NCBI RefSeq assembly: GCF_042767895.1
Contig: NC_091570.1
Coordinates: 14,236,196-14,300,195, forward strand
Direction of reading: 5' to 3'
Length of the DNA: 64,000 bases
From: Penaeus vannamei
Taxonomy: Eukaryota > Arthropoda > Malacostraca > Decapoda > Penaeidae
Below the pieces are notes generated by a model. The model did no database searches. It was not told where the DNA came from and worked only from the letters and a program-made list of their open reading frames with translations. This document shows, one piece after another, positions 14,108-26,728 of the stretch. The position numbers and the translations under genes were made by a program. Within the stretch, counting starts at the first letter, position 1; every line of letters begins with the position of its first letter.

Positions 14108-16129
14108 AATACACAAAATAAATAAATCTCATTTATATAACTACTCTTGGCTTATCAGTATCCCCCTACCGTTGTCAATCATTATAGACAGCTTGATATT
14201 TTGCAATCACAACAATCAATGCATCATTCATAAGCTGTTGCTGATAAGGCAAATTTATGTTGAAGTTAGATATATCTCTAAACCCTAAACTCATATTGCT
14301 ATTTATTGCCATTTGACATGAATAGCGATAAATCAATCCTATGCTTGTATTAAATACTATAGAGTGAGTCTAGATAAACAGTTATTATTTTAATGACGTC
14401 GACAAAAAAATGTTTAATGGGAGAATGCCGTTACATTACCCGCTGTCAAAGAGAGACGAATGATACCTGAGAGGGGTTACTTTCTATAATGTCATAAGAA
14501 CAGCTACAATCGGTGGCATGACGGCGCAACAGCAATCTGCGGCTTAATAAGCGATCTGCTTTTCATCGTCAGAATCATTGCCCAGCACCGAAATGCAATT
14601 CTCATCAAGTACAACTCTGACTGTATCTACGGTCACAACCGCCACACTAAAGCACAGTCGTCCGTACTATTGCAATCATGGCCCCGTTTTCGATCGCCGC
14701 GTCGACTCGACGAACTCACGATTCTATTGGCCTGACCACTGTCAGAACCACACAAGCCCCCTCTGGCAACTCCTGCCGCTGCACTCGATCTTGGATGCTG
14801 TGATTCGGGTCCGCTTCTCACAACGACTGCTCTCGCCCCGGGCATAAACCACTTCAGCGTTATTAATGCGGCGTCACTTGCTGGGACCCCGCAGCCTTGC
14901 CCTGAACCCTGACACGCCGCATCAACAAAGGTGGCCGAGTACTCAATGTCCTTCCGGCGGGAAATGCAAGAGGAACGAAGAATGTGGCCAGCGTGGCTCA
15001 CGGTCGGCTGGGATGCGCGCGCCACTACGGAACGCGCCCGCCACCCTGCCCCCAGCGATACCAATAAACACGTGGCGACGGCGCCGGGCCGGCCTGCACT
15101 TTCGATATTCGGATTTGTGCGGTCAGCAAGAATGCCGAGCGGGCGGCCGAGAGGGAGAGGAGCGGGCGGGGCACGGCAGGGCTTTCGTGGCTTAGTCTTC
15201 TGGCGGCGCCTCCGGCTCCTCCTCCAGAAGGCCTGGTCTGGACCCTTCGTCATTACTCCCGTGGAGTCAAGACGCCACAAAGTGAGTAATTTGCCCGTGC
15301 GCAACATGTGGCAGTTAATGTTGCACACGGCGTGTTTGCTTAAGCTCGAGGACAGTGACCCATGGCTCCAGACAGGGGACATAACAATTATGTAAAAAAA
15401 TGCGACAAGGCAAGGAAGAAGTGTACAAGCAAGCAAGCATCTCGTCCCTGCCCTTACCCCCCTACACATACCCCACGCCCCCCCTCAGCCGCACCACAGT
15501 GGCTCACCTTGTCCCAGATATCAGCCGACCCACGCCAGGCGGGCCACACACTGCACCAATAAACTGACCACCTGGGCTGGCTCCGAGTTCTATACACCTG
15601 GCCGCGTCATCCTGCCGCCATAATGGCTGTCAAATTTGAACAGCTAATGTGTGTAAAATGAAGTGACGCGGACTTCATTTACACGGAAATGCCTGAGGTT
15701 ACTCAGGAACTTGGATGCCGGCGAAGCAACGATCATTACCATAAATACACAATACTGAAGAGGTTCTGGAGCGAAGACCAAAACATACTAGAGTTGCGAA
15801 GCGGTTTAAATTCTAATTGAATACTGGAAGTGTATACAAAAAAAATGGAAGCAAGTAAGATAGAACGACCTCATCACCTCAGTGACACGCCGATAAGGAC
15901 TGGAATTAATGCTCCTCCTTTGACTGTACTATGCTGGCTAATTGCCTGAACCAATATTCCACCTGCTTTAACCGCCATCGCCAGACAACCAATTTTTAAC
16001 ACACTTGGCAAAGGCTTAACAAAGAACACATCACAAACTGGCACTGGATGCCTAACTCCCCTGGAATCGCAAGTTCGTTCCTCGCGTTAAGATGAACCGG
16101 CAACAGCGCAAAAAAACAAACAAAAAAAA
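14108..16129. other. Non-coding sequence with a GC-rich core
   Basis: The GC-rich segment 14.63-15.47 kb is open on both strands, including 278 residues on minus and 154 on plus. The predicted peptides show no domain, have mixed Arg/Pro-rich composition and lack splice context. I treat them as consequences of GC-rich sequence. Flanks are AT-rich and featureless. Confidence 0.45.
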
Positions 16130-16330
16130 ACTCCTACAAAATATTAGCACTGGCACGACCTCCCCATTGGGCACCTTTGGCAGTATACGGAGGGGAGCCA
16201 CTCTTCCGCTCCCCTTGCAGGACAGGTAGCCGCAGATTTGGTATCGAACCTGGCCCACCTACACAAGGTGCACCTGGCCGAGCACAGAGAGCCATCGCCG
16301 CCGCATGCCAGCCGCCAGCCCAGGACACGC
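16130..16330 (-). mobile_element. Possible tRNA-derived SINE relic
   Basis: The minus strand contains GGTTCGATACC (16252-16242), which matches the polymerase III B-box consensus GGTTCGANNCC. An A-box-like TGGCTCTCTGTG lies about 40-50 bases upstream. This is the spacing and order of a tRNA-derived SINE head. I cannot find an anticodon arm that folds properly, target-site duplications or a second copy in the window. An oligo-A-rich stretch at 16110-16138 lies on the plus strand only. Chance similarity is a real alternative. Confidence 0.28.
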
Positions 16331-17612
16331 CCCAGCACACGCTACCGTCACTTCGCTCTCCCACTCCTACACAACACCCACCTCGGAGGCCTGCCCTTCG
16401 CTGCATGGTCGATCGGATTGAACTAGTTTTGCAAAATAAACGATCGCCCAACGCCCATAGTCAATTTCAAGGGAAAACAACAGCAACAAAAACTCTAACC
16501 TTTCTGCTAGAAGTTTTTCGTGTGTTAGGGCCATATACCTCATGCACTGCGTTAACTAAAAACAATGCTACAAGAGACTACAAGAAACTACATTTTATTT
16601 CGTCGTTTTACTCACCACTTAAAAAACGAGAGGCGCTTTTAAGTGTAGACTTAAATGTCCTTGGAATTTCGTGTGGGCCCGGAGAATTCAACAGTCGGGT
16701 GCGTGCAATGTTCTAATATAAAGTGTATCAATACCTTGCCCTCTTTGTGTCTGTCTCTATGGCTACAACGTCTGCAGTCCTTATGTCTGCGTTTAACACA
16801 GGCAGTCTCGTTTTAGTCTTGGTTTGTTTTTCTGTCTATGCTACTCCTGTCTGCAATCTATCCGTCTTTTTTTTGGTCTTATTAGGATTCTGTCTAGGTT
16901 TATCCACAGCTTCAAGTCTGATCTCCTCCGTGTCTTGCCTGTAAGTCTTTTGCCTTTACGATTCACACGCACTGCACCGGTTTCTCTCTCAAATAGAAGA
17001 GTTCCCACATTAATTTTCATTCTCCTCCTCATTTCCCTCCTCGTTCTCCTGAACCCTACCGTCTCCAGCGCCACCAACATGGCATAACCACTCCTTGAGA
17101 ACCATCTTACTTTCCCACGGTGGCTGGCAAATAAACAAACGTTGAGACTTGTTGTGAAACTCAACTCATCAGATTAAGTGACAGCGTTGATGCCAGTATC
17201 CTCATTTACATTTACATATTTTGTCCTAAGTTGTTCATAAATGGATTTTCCGTCAGGCGCATTTGGAACAAAATTGTCCGAGAGAAAAGCGTATCATGGT
17301 TCATTATAATCTTACGTCTCCTGTAAAGAGACTTAGCAACAGACACAGAGGCACACAACACCAGCCCCGCGCTACAAGGACGAATAAGTATGGAAGCGCA
17401 CAACAAAAGTGACACTGACGATGGCGCTGAAGAGCAAATTAGCGAGCAGATTAGTAATAAAGTGTCCAGTATTCTATACAATAACTAAATGAAATAAAAC
17501 AAGAACGTGGCGCAATGAATCAACTCGGAAAAAAACAGACACGTCGCTCGCTTTTATCCCAAGCAACGTAAAAAGGCACCACAATATCCTTGACAACAAG
17601 AATTTCCACAAA
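16331..17612. other. Non-coding sequence
   Basis: Mostly AT-rich or mixed, with scattered GTCTGTCT words near 16740-16860 that foreshadow the repeat further right. No gene recognised. Confidence 0.5.
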
Positions 17613-17632
17613 CCCCCCCCCCCCCCCCCCCC
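17613..17632. repeat. C20 homopolymer
   Basis: Twenty consecutive C at the left shoulder of the large minisatellite region. Length may be unreliable in any assembly. Confidence 0.95.
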
Positions 17633-17642
17633 GAAAAAATCA

Positions 17643-17786
17643 ATAACCCCTTCTCTGCCTCGCTGTCTCTATCTCTGTCTGTCTCTGTCTAGCTGTCTTT
17701 ATCTTTGTCTGCCTGTCTTTATCTCTTCCTGTCTCTGTCTGTCTGCCTCTATCTCTATCTCTGTCTGTCTTTGTATGTTTCTATGT
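17643..17786. repeat. Degenerate TCTG/TCTA microsatellite flanking the minisatellite
   Basis: Interleaved CTGT, CTAT and TTTG words with no stable longer period. The same words make up the 28-bp unit that follows, so this looks like the ancestral microsatellite from which the array grew. Confidence 0.85.
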
Positions 17787-20276
17787 CTGGCTCTATCTGC
17801 ACCTCCGTCTTTGCCTGGCTCTATCTGTGCCTCCGTCTTTGCCTGGCTCTATCTGTGCCTCCGTCTTTGCCTGGCTCTATCTGTGCCTCCGTCTTTGCTT
17901 GGCTCTATCTGTGCCTCCGTCTTTGCCTGGCTCTATCTGTGCCTCCGTCTTTGCCTGGCTCTATCTGTGCCTCCGTCTTTGCCTGGCTCTATCTGTGCCT
18001 CCGTCTTTGCCTGGCTCTATCTGTGCCTCCGTCTTTGCCTGGCTCTATCTGTGCCTCCGTCTTTGCCTGGCTCTATCTGTGCCTCCGTCTTTGCCTGGCT
18101 CTATCTGTGCCTCCGTCTTTGCTTGGCTCTATCTGTGCCTCCGTCTTTGCCTGGCTCTATCTGTGCCTCCGTCTTTGCCTGGCTCTATCTGTGCCTCCGT
18201 CTTTGCCTGGCTCTATCTGTGCCTCCGTCTTTGCTTGGCTCTATCTGTGCCTCCGTCTTTGCCTGGCTCTATCTGTGCCTCCGTCTTTGTCTGGCTCTAT
18301 CTGTGCCTCCGTCTTTGCTTGGCTCTATCTGTGCCTCCGTCTTTGTCTGGCTCTATCTGTGCCTCCGTCTTTGCTTGGCTCTATCTGTGCCTCCGTCTTT
18401 GCCTGGCTCTATCTGTGCCTCCGTCTTTGCCTGGCTCTATCTGTGCCTCCGTCTTTGCCTGGCTCTATCTGTGCCTCCGTCTTTGCCTGGCTCTATCTGT
18501 GCCTCCGTCTTTGCCTGGCTCTATCTGTGCCTCCGTCTTTGCCTGGCTCTATCTGTGCCTCCGTCTTTGCCTGGCTCTATCTGTGCCTCCGTCTTTGCCT
18601 GGCTCTATCTGTGCCTCCGTCTTTGCCTGGCTCTATCTGTGCCTCCGTCTTTGCCTGGCTCTATCTGTGCCTCCGTCTTTGCCTGGCTCTATCTGTGCCT
18701 CCGTCTTTGCCTGGCTCTATCTGTGCCTCCGTCTTTGCCTGGCTCTATCTGTGCCTCCGTCTTTGCCTGGCTCTATCTGTGCCTCCGTCTTTGCCTGGCT
18801 CTATCTGTGCCTCCGTCTTTGCCTGGCTCTATCTGTGCCTCCGTCTTTGCCTGGCTCTATCTGTGCCTCCGTCTTTGCCTGGCTCTATCTGTGCCTCCGT
18901 CTTTGCCTGGCTCTATCTGTGCCTCCGTCTTTGCCTGGCTCTATCTGTGCCTCCGTCTTTGCCTGGCTCTATCTGTGCCTCCGTCTTTGCCTGGCTCTAT
19001 CTGTGCCTCCGTCTTTGCCTGGCTCTATCTGTGCCTCCGTCTTTGCCTGGCTCTATCTGTGCCTCCGTCTTTGCCTGGCTCTATCTGTGCCTCCGTCTTT
19101 GCCTGGCTCTATCTGTGCCTCCGTCTTTGCCTGGCTCTATCTGTGCCTCCGTCTTTGCCTGGCTCTATCTGTGCCTCCGTCTTTGCCTGGCTCTATCTGT
19201 GCCTCCGTCTTTGCCTGGCTCTATCTGTGCCTCCGTCTTTGCCTGGCTCTATCTGTGCCTCCGTCTTTGCCTGGCTCTATCTGTGCCTCCGTCTTTGCCT
19301 GGCTCTATCTGTGCCTCCGTCTTTGCCTGGCTCTATCTGTGCCTCCGTCTTTGCCTGGCTCTATCTGTGCCTCCGTCTTTGCCTGGCTCTATCTGTGCCT
19401 CCGTCTTTGCCTGGCTCTATCTGTGCCTCCGTCTTTGCCTGGCTCTATCTGTGCCTCCGTCTTTGCCTGGCTCTATCTGTGCCTCCGTCTTTGCCTGGCT
19501 CTATCTGTGCCTCCGTCTTTGCCTGGCTCTATCTGTGCCTCCGTCTTTGCCTGGCTCTATCTGTGCCTCCGTCTTTGCCTGGCTCTATCTGTGCCTCCGT
19601 CTTTGTCTGGCTCTATCTGTGCCTCCGTCTTTGCTTGGCTCTATCTGTGCCTCCGTCTTTGCCTGGCTCTATCTGTGCCTCCGTCTTTGCCTGGCTCTAT
19701 CTGTGCCTCCGTCTTTGCCTGGCTCTATCTGTGCCTCCGTCTTTGCCTGGCTCTATCTGTGCCTCCGTCTTTGCCTGGCTCTATCTGTGCCTCCGTCTTT
19801 GCCTGGCTCTATCTGTGCCTCCGTCTTTGCCTGGCTCTATCTGTGCCTCCGTCTTTGCTTGGCTCTATCTGTGCCTCCGTCTTTGCCTGGCTCTATCTGT
19901 GCCTCCGTCTTTGCTTGGCTCTATCTGTGCCTCCGTCTTTGTCTGGCTATCTGTACTTCCGTCTTTGCTTGGCTCTATCTGTGCCTCCGTCTTTGCCTGG
20001 CTCTATCTGTGCCTCCGTCTTTGCCTGGCTCTATCTGTGCCTCCGTCTTTGCCTGGCTCTATCTGTGCCTCCGTCTTTGCCTGGCTCTATCTGTGCCTCC
20101 GTCTTTGCCTGGCTCTATCTGTGCCTCCGTCTTTGCCTGGCTCTATCTGTGCCTCCGTCTTTACCTGGCTCTATCTGTGCCTCCGTCTTTACCTGGCTCT
20201 ATCTGTGCCTCCGTCTTTGCCTGGCTCTATCTGTACCTCCGTCTTTGCCTGGCTCTATCTGTACCACTGTCTTTGG
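17787..20276. repeat. 28-bp minisatellite, about 89 tandem units
   Basis: The unit starts GCCTCCGTCTTTGCC and then contains TGGCTCTATCTGT, 28 bases in all. Phase is exact over long spans (for example 45 units from 17941 to 19201). One 2-base deletion occurs near 19948. From about 18380 to 19600 the units look identical. Variants reading GCTTGG, GTCTGG or TTACCTGG cluster towards both ends. Because 28 is not divisible by 3 and the unit has no stop in any plus frame, all three plus frames stay open for about 2.5 kb. Each gives the same 28-residue Leu/Cys/Ser-rich peptide repeat. The minus strand has a TAG in every unit. I regard the 860-940 residue plus-strand frames as artefacts, not a gene. 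Confidence 0.98.
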
Positions 20277-20340
20277 CTCTATCTATATCTTTGTATTTGT
20301 CTGGCTCTATCTCTATCACTATCTTTGTCTGTCTGCCGGC
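20277..20340. repeat. Decayed right shoulder of the 28-bp array
   Basis: Recognisable but diverged pieces of the unit (GTCTGGCTCTATCTC and similar) before the sequence becomes unique. Mirrors the decayed TCTG/TCTA shoulder on the left. Confidence 0.85.
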
Positions 20341-22000
20341 CTCTGTTTACTTAGCACTGTTTTCACATCTTCAGCTATCACCATTCCCACCCTTATCCCC
20401 ATGCGCTTCACGTCCCCCGTTCTTCTCCCCGTGTGTGTCTTCCCCGAGAGCCGCGCGCCGTCCGGTCGATCGCTTCAAAAACCCGCCGGCCGGATCCATG
20501 ATATATTTTGATAAAAATTAATGGCACCTTGGCAGCCGAAGCCAAGACTCAACATATATTTCTTCCTAAAAAAGTAGATCATGGGGTATAGGCGGTAGGG
20601 GCTCGAGAAGGGATGAGGGCGGGGGAGGGGGGGAGGGGGAGAGGAGCTAGAGACAGGGGCTAGGGGCTAGAGAGAGGGAGAGGGGGGTATGGGGCTAGGG
20701 AAGGGAGCGCCCAGCTGTTGATGATAACAAATGCGCGTGTGTTGGGATATCAGGAAAGCGAGGTGGCGAAGCTGAGGAGTGGTTGGTTGGAAGTAGAGAA
20801 AAGGAAAGACAAAAAAATTAATGGTCGGGTGAACTGATGAGATAAGTGGCGAGAGGGCCACGAAGCGGACCGAAAAAAAGAATGTTGGATATTCTAGGAG
20901 TAAGCCTCGCGATCAAGCCGAAGCGCCCTTCGTGAGAATGGGAGGAAGCCAGAGTGCCCTTCAACAGGCCTGTGAAGGGTACCTTCTACCGGTTTGTGGC
21001 GGGTGAATCGGCTTGGGTATCCCAGCCCCGTAACGTGATCAAAATAGGGCTACGCGCAGCCCATGCTAGCCCTTTCTCAATCCCTTGAGACAAGGACAAC
21101 GCCGACTTGTCTTCAGATTTTGCTCAAATGCGATCCTGTGTCAGCCCATCAGTCCTGCGATGTCCTCCGCCCACGCTCGTGAGTATCAGTGGCGTCCCTG
21201 AGAGGATATGTGTACTAATCCTCCGCGATGGGGATCCTGGGGCTCGCCGCAAAGGGCAGGTTTCACAATGAACCGCGACACCTGATCGCATACACAGTAT
21301 CAGGTTTATGAACGACAACACTTGTGCTGTGTATTTGTCAGGTCCATGTATTGTACTGGTCCTGAGGCGAAGGTTTTTTACTCGTGTTAAACGCCAGACT
21401 CACAACCTTTGATATTTGGAGCAAAAGCAGCTAACAAAAACACTCGTGTTAGATGGCGATAATCTGAACCCCTTTCGATCAGCTGTTGCTACGACAGCAT
21501 ATCCGCATTTACTCGTCCACAGCAACGGCACGGATCAGCACGGGATTACTGGCCAAATGGTGAGTACATCAAGTTTTGCCCACAAGCATATCACTTTCAC
21601 TTGGTATATACCACATACCACAGCGGCAGGACGTCGGATATTTGCAGTCACGCTTAGTCTTTTTTGTTTTCGCTTTTCAGTTAATTCCAAGACGCTTTCA
21701 AACCATTATCACCACAAAACATCACAAATAATTAGTTGCGATATGACAAACCTTCGGTAAAAACTCGATTTCTAAACACAAAACTACAATGCTAAGACTA
21801 AGGTCCGGCGAAGAGGGAAGCGAACCATAAAAATGCCACCCTCCTCAAGGGCCACTTCCTCGCTTTGGATGGAAAAGTAATTATATTTGAGGCGCTGCAC
21901 AACCCCGCTATAACAGATGCAACACGGCACCGTCTTTACGACTGATTACCATCTCCGGTGTCGTGTGACAAAACCGTACGCCAACATCCCTCCGACTCCG
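20341..22000. other. Non-coding sequence with a G-rich purine patch
   Basis: The patch 20598-20705 is G-rich (GGGGAGG, GGGGCTAG words). The block 20880-21330 differs in composition from its surroundings and lacks simple repeats. It could be the remnant of a dispersed element, but I recognise no transposon protein, terminal repeat or target duplication. Nothing callable as a gene. Confidence 0.45.
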
Positions 22001-22430
22001 GCTCTTCCTCCTTCAATCTCTCTTTGCATCATTCTCCTTCTTTTCTCCTTGCTCTCCCAATTTGTCTTTCTCTCCATCCCTCCCCTCTCTTGCTAACTCT
22101 ATCAGCTCACATTCTCATCGTCACTCTTTCTCCTCTTTACTCTTGCCTCCTCTCTCATCCCTCTCTCCTGACCCTCCCAACCATGCCTCTCCTCCTAACC
22201 CTCGCCTCGTCTCCCTCTCTCTCCTCCCAATCCTTTCCCCCTCTCTCCTCCTAACCCTCGCCTCCCCCTCTCCTCCAAACCTTCACCTCGCCTCCCTCCC
22301 CTCCCAGTCCTCGCATGCCCTCTCCCCCTAACCCTCCCCTCACCTCGCCTCCTCATCCCTCCCCTTCCTCTCCCCCAAACCTCTGCTCCCCTCCTCCTCG
22401 GTCGCTAATCCTCCCCTCTTTCTTAATATC
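22001..22430. repeat. Pyrimidine-rich (C/T) low-complexity tract
   Basis: Dense CTCC, CCCTC and TCCTAACCCTCGCCTCC-like words, the last recurring imperfectly about three times around 22190-22290. Ser/Pro/Leu open frames come from the composition. Confidence 0.85.
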
Positions 22431-24648
<2,218 letters not shown>

Positions 24649-26399
24649 CCCTGCCTTCAAGAGGCCGCTGCGTGACTTGTGTGTCCAAGGACGCTCAGTG
24701 GATCACTGAGAGCCGGAAGCGCCGGGCAAAAAGTATGGGCAGCGTGTAGTTAGAGGTTGAGCGAGCGAGAAGAAACCATGGCAACCGTAGGTTTGTTAGC
24801 GGGGCGGGGCGACCCCCTGCAGGCGGCGCCCAAGGCACGCCCAGCACACACAGGTGCGCCCAGAAAAACTAAATATGAAATGCTCAGGCGTGTAATGTCC
24901 CGGAAACAGGGTTGTTTAACAAGCCTTGGACAGAATAACTAATCAACTTTCCCGTCACATTCAAATTAGGAACCGAATTAAATTGCATCAAAAGCAAGAC
25001 CACCAACGGAAAATAACACGAAAAATGTAAATAAATTCATGAATGCCACCTTCGACAGTGTTTGCTTAGAATACAAGACGAGTTCACGTAGATCAGCGTC
25101 ATGGCAGCAACAATGGCAATAAAAACACAAAGGTCCCTCGAGTGCCATTAGTCAAGACCTGCCATAAATCCCGAGTCCTTCCTGCTATGGCTCCCTCTGC
25201 GCCGGGCCTCCCAGCCGTAATTCGGGTCAACGAATCCCTGGACGACGCCGAGTCAATAGGCAGTACGCAGCCACGACGAGCTGGCGGCCGGATACTCAGC
25301 CTGGCACGGCACTGCATCGTGCTTCGCTGCACAATTGCACATCACACGACCCATGCTGGAGCCAGAGCACCGCATGCTGCATGAGGCAACGCGGCGCTCA
25401 AGCTGCACCTATATTTGAGCGCCTTTGGATTCTGCGTTCGCCATCCTTTGGTTGGGCTGTAGACGGCACGCAGCTCCGGGGCGGTCGTGTATCGGGGGCG
25501 TGGTTCCTGCGAGAGGGCGGCGCTCCTGGCCAACACCTCCTCAATCTGAATTCGTGGCCTCCTCCTTCTTCTTCTCGTCCTCCTCCTCCTCCTCCTCCCT
25601 GAGACTGCCAAACCTCTGGTTCACAAGGAAGAAGTACCCTTTTCTAATTTTCTTCTTCGCTATCATTTAGGACGGCTTAGACACTCACAAGCACTGCATG
25701 ATCACGCTGTCTTCCGGTGGTGTTTATTCTAGAGCGGGTTGAACTGCAAAATCAATGCAGCCGAAAAGAGTTTTTTACACTAACTTTCAGCGCAGAAATT
25801 CAACTTACTTTCATAAAATATTCATCTAATTACCAAGCTCTTTGCATGTGTCATACGTCTCCCTTGCGTGTCCTATTCAAGGCGGGCGTTTTGATGTTCG
25901 TGTAGACTTAAGTGCAGGTGCGTGTTTGCTTGCGCATGCGTGTGTCTGCAAGGATGACTCCAAGCGCGGCGGGCCCGGAAAGTGAGAGGCGAATCATTCT
26001 CGGCGCGGGGACGTCGACGAGCAAATCTGGGATTTAGCACACTCACAGGAGGCGGCCGAACAGCGCGACCAACAGGTCAATCACCATGAGCATCGTGAGT
26101 CAGGCGATGAGGACAGGTGCGTGCAGGTGAGCGCCTACCCACGGGCCCGAGGCAGAGGAGTCGGGCCCTTGTTGGACTCCGCACGTAAGCCCTACGAACT
26201 TCCCCATCACTCGACTAATTTTGTTACCAGAAACTAGCCAGCACATTCCGGACCGATGCGTCGGGGGAGCCCACAGACGGAGCATCCGCGAGCCACCCTT
26301 ATGGCAGCGGTTTCGGCCACTCGCCCTAACGACAACACGACAACACCTGCTCTATCTCCTCACGCGTTCACCCCCTCTACCTCTCCTTCCCCTCCCCCC
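24649..26399. other. Non-coding sequence
   Basis: Mixed composition. A CTC triplet run lies at 25577-25598. Overlapping open frames on both strands around 25.1-25.7 kb have no recognisable content. Confidence 0.5.
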
Positions 26400-26570
26400 G
26401 CTCTCGCTCTCTCGCTCTCTCGCTCTCTCGCTCTCTCGCTCTCTCGCTCTCTCGCTCTCTCGCTCTCTCGCTCTCTCGCTCTCTCGCTCTCGCGCTCTCG
26501 CGCTCTCGCGCTCTCGCTCTCGCTCTCGCTCTCGCTCTCGCTCTCGCTCTCGCTCTCGCTCTCGCTCTCG

Positions 26571-26614
<44 letters not shown>
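26400..26614. repeat. Nested CT-based array: octamer, hexamer, dimer
   Basis: CTCTCTCG octamers (26400 to about 26488), a few CGCGCTCT octamers, CGCTCT hexamers (about 26514-26578), then pure CT to 26614. The stepwise loss of CG shows how one array yields units of different length. A 10-base GCCATGCTCT repeat follows at about 26620-26646. Confidence 0.96.
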
Positions 26615-26618
<4 letters not shown>

Positions 26619-26695
26619 TGCCATGCTCTGCCATGCTCTGCCATGTCTTACCGTGCCTTACCCTCGTACTCTCAACTCCCACAGCACACAAAGAC

Positions 26696-26728
26696 ACTTA
26701 CCTGGAAACAAACAGAAAAACGAGATTA
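26696..26728 (-). promoter_or_regulatory. Candidate recursive splice site RS3 (strong)
   Basis: Minus strand: a CGTTTTTCTGTTTGTTTC tract runs into CAG and is followed directly by GTAAGT, the optimal metazoan donor. The junction lies between 26702 and 26701. The tract is not a simple CT microsatellite, which makes a by-product of repeat sequence less likely. No exon is needed between acceptor and donor, so this is a zero-length exon in form. Confidence 0.45.

Noticed and set aside
14455..14490. Minus-strand CTCTCAG|GTATCA
   Set aside because: Short pyrimidine tract and a weak donor. Below the standard of the five reported sites.
14633..15469. 278-residue minus-strand open frame, the longest outside repeats
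   Set aside because: The region is GC-rich and open on both strands. The peptide has no domain, no splice sites in phase and no homologue I recognise.
17787..20276. CRISPR-like array (28-bp repeats)
   Set aside because: Units abut directly without variable spacers, and the window is clearly eukaryotic.
17705..20521. Plus-strand open frames of 860-940 residues in three frames
   Set aside because: They are created by the stop-free 28-bp repeat and give the same peptide in every frame. There is no unique coding sequence, promoter or splice context.
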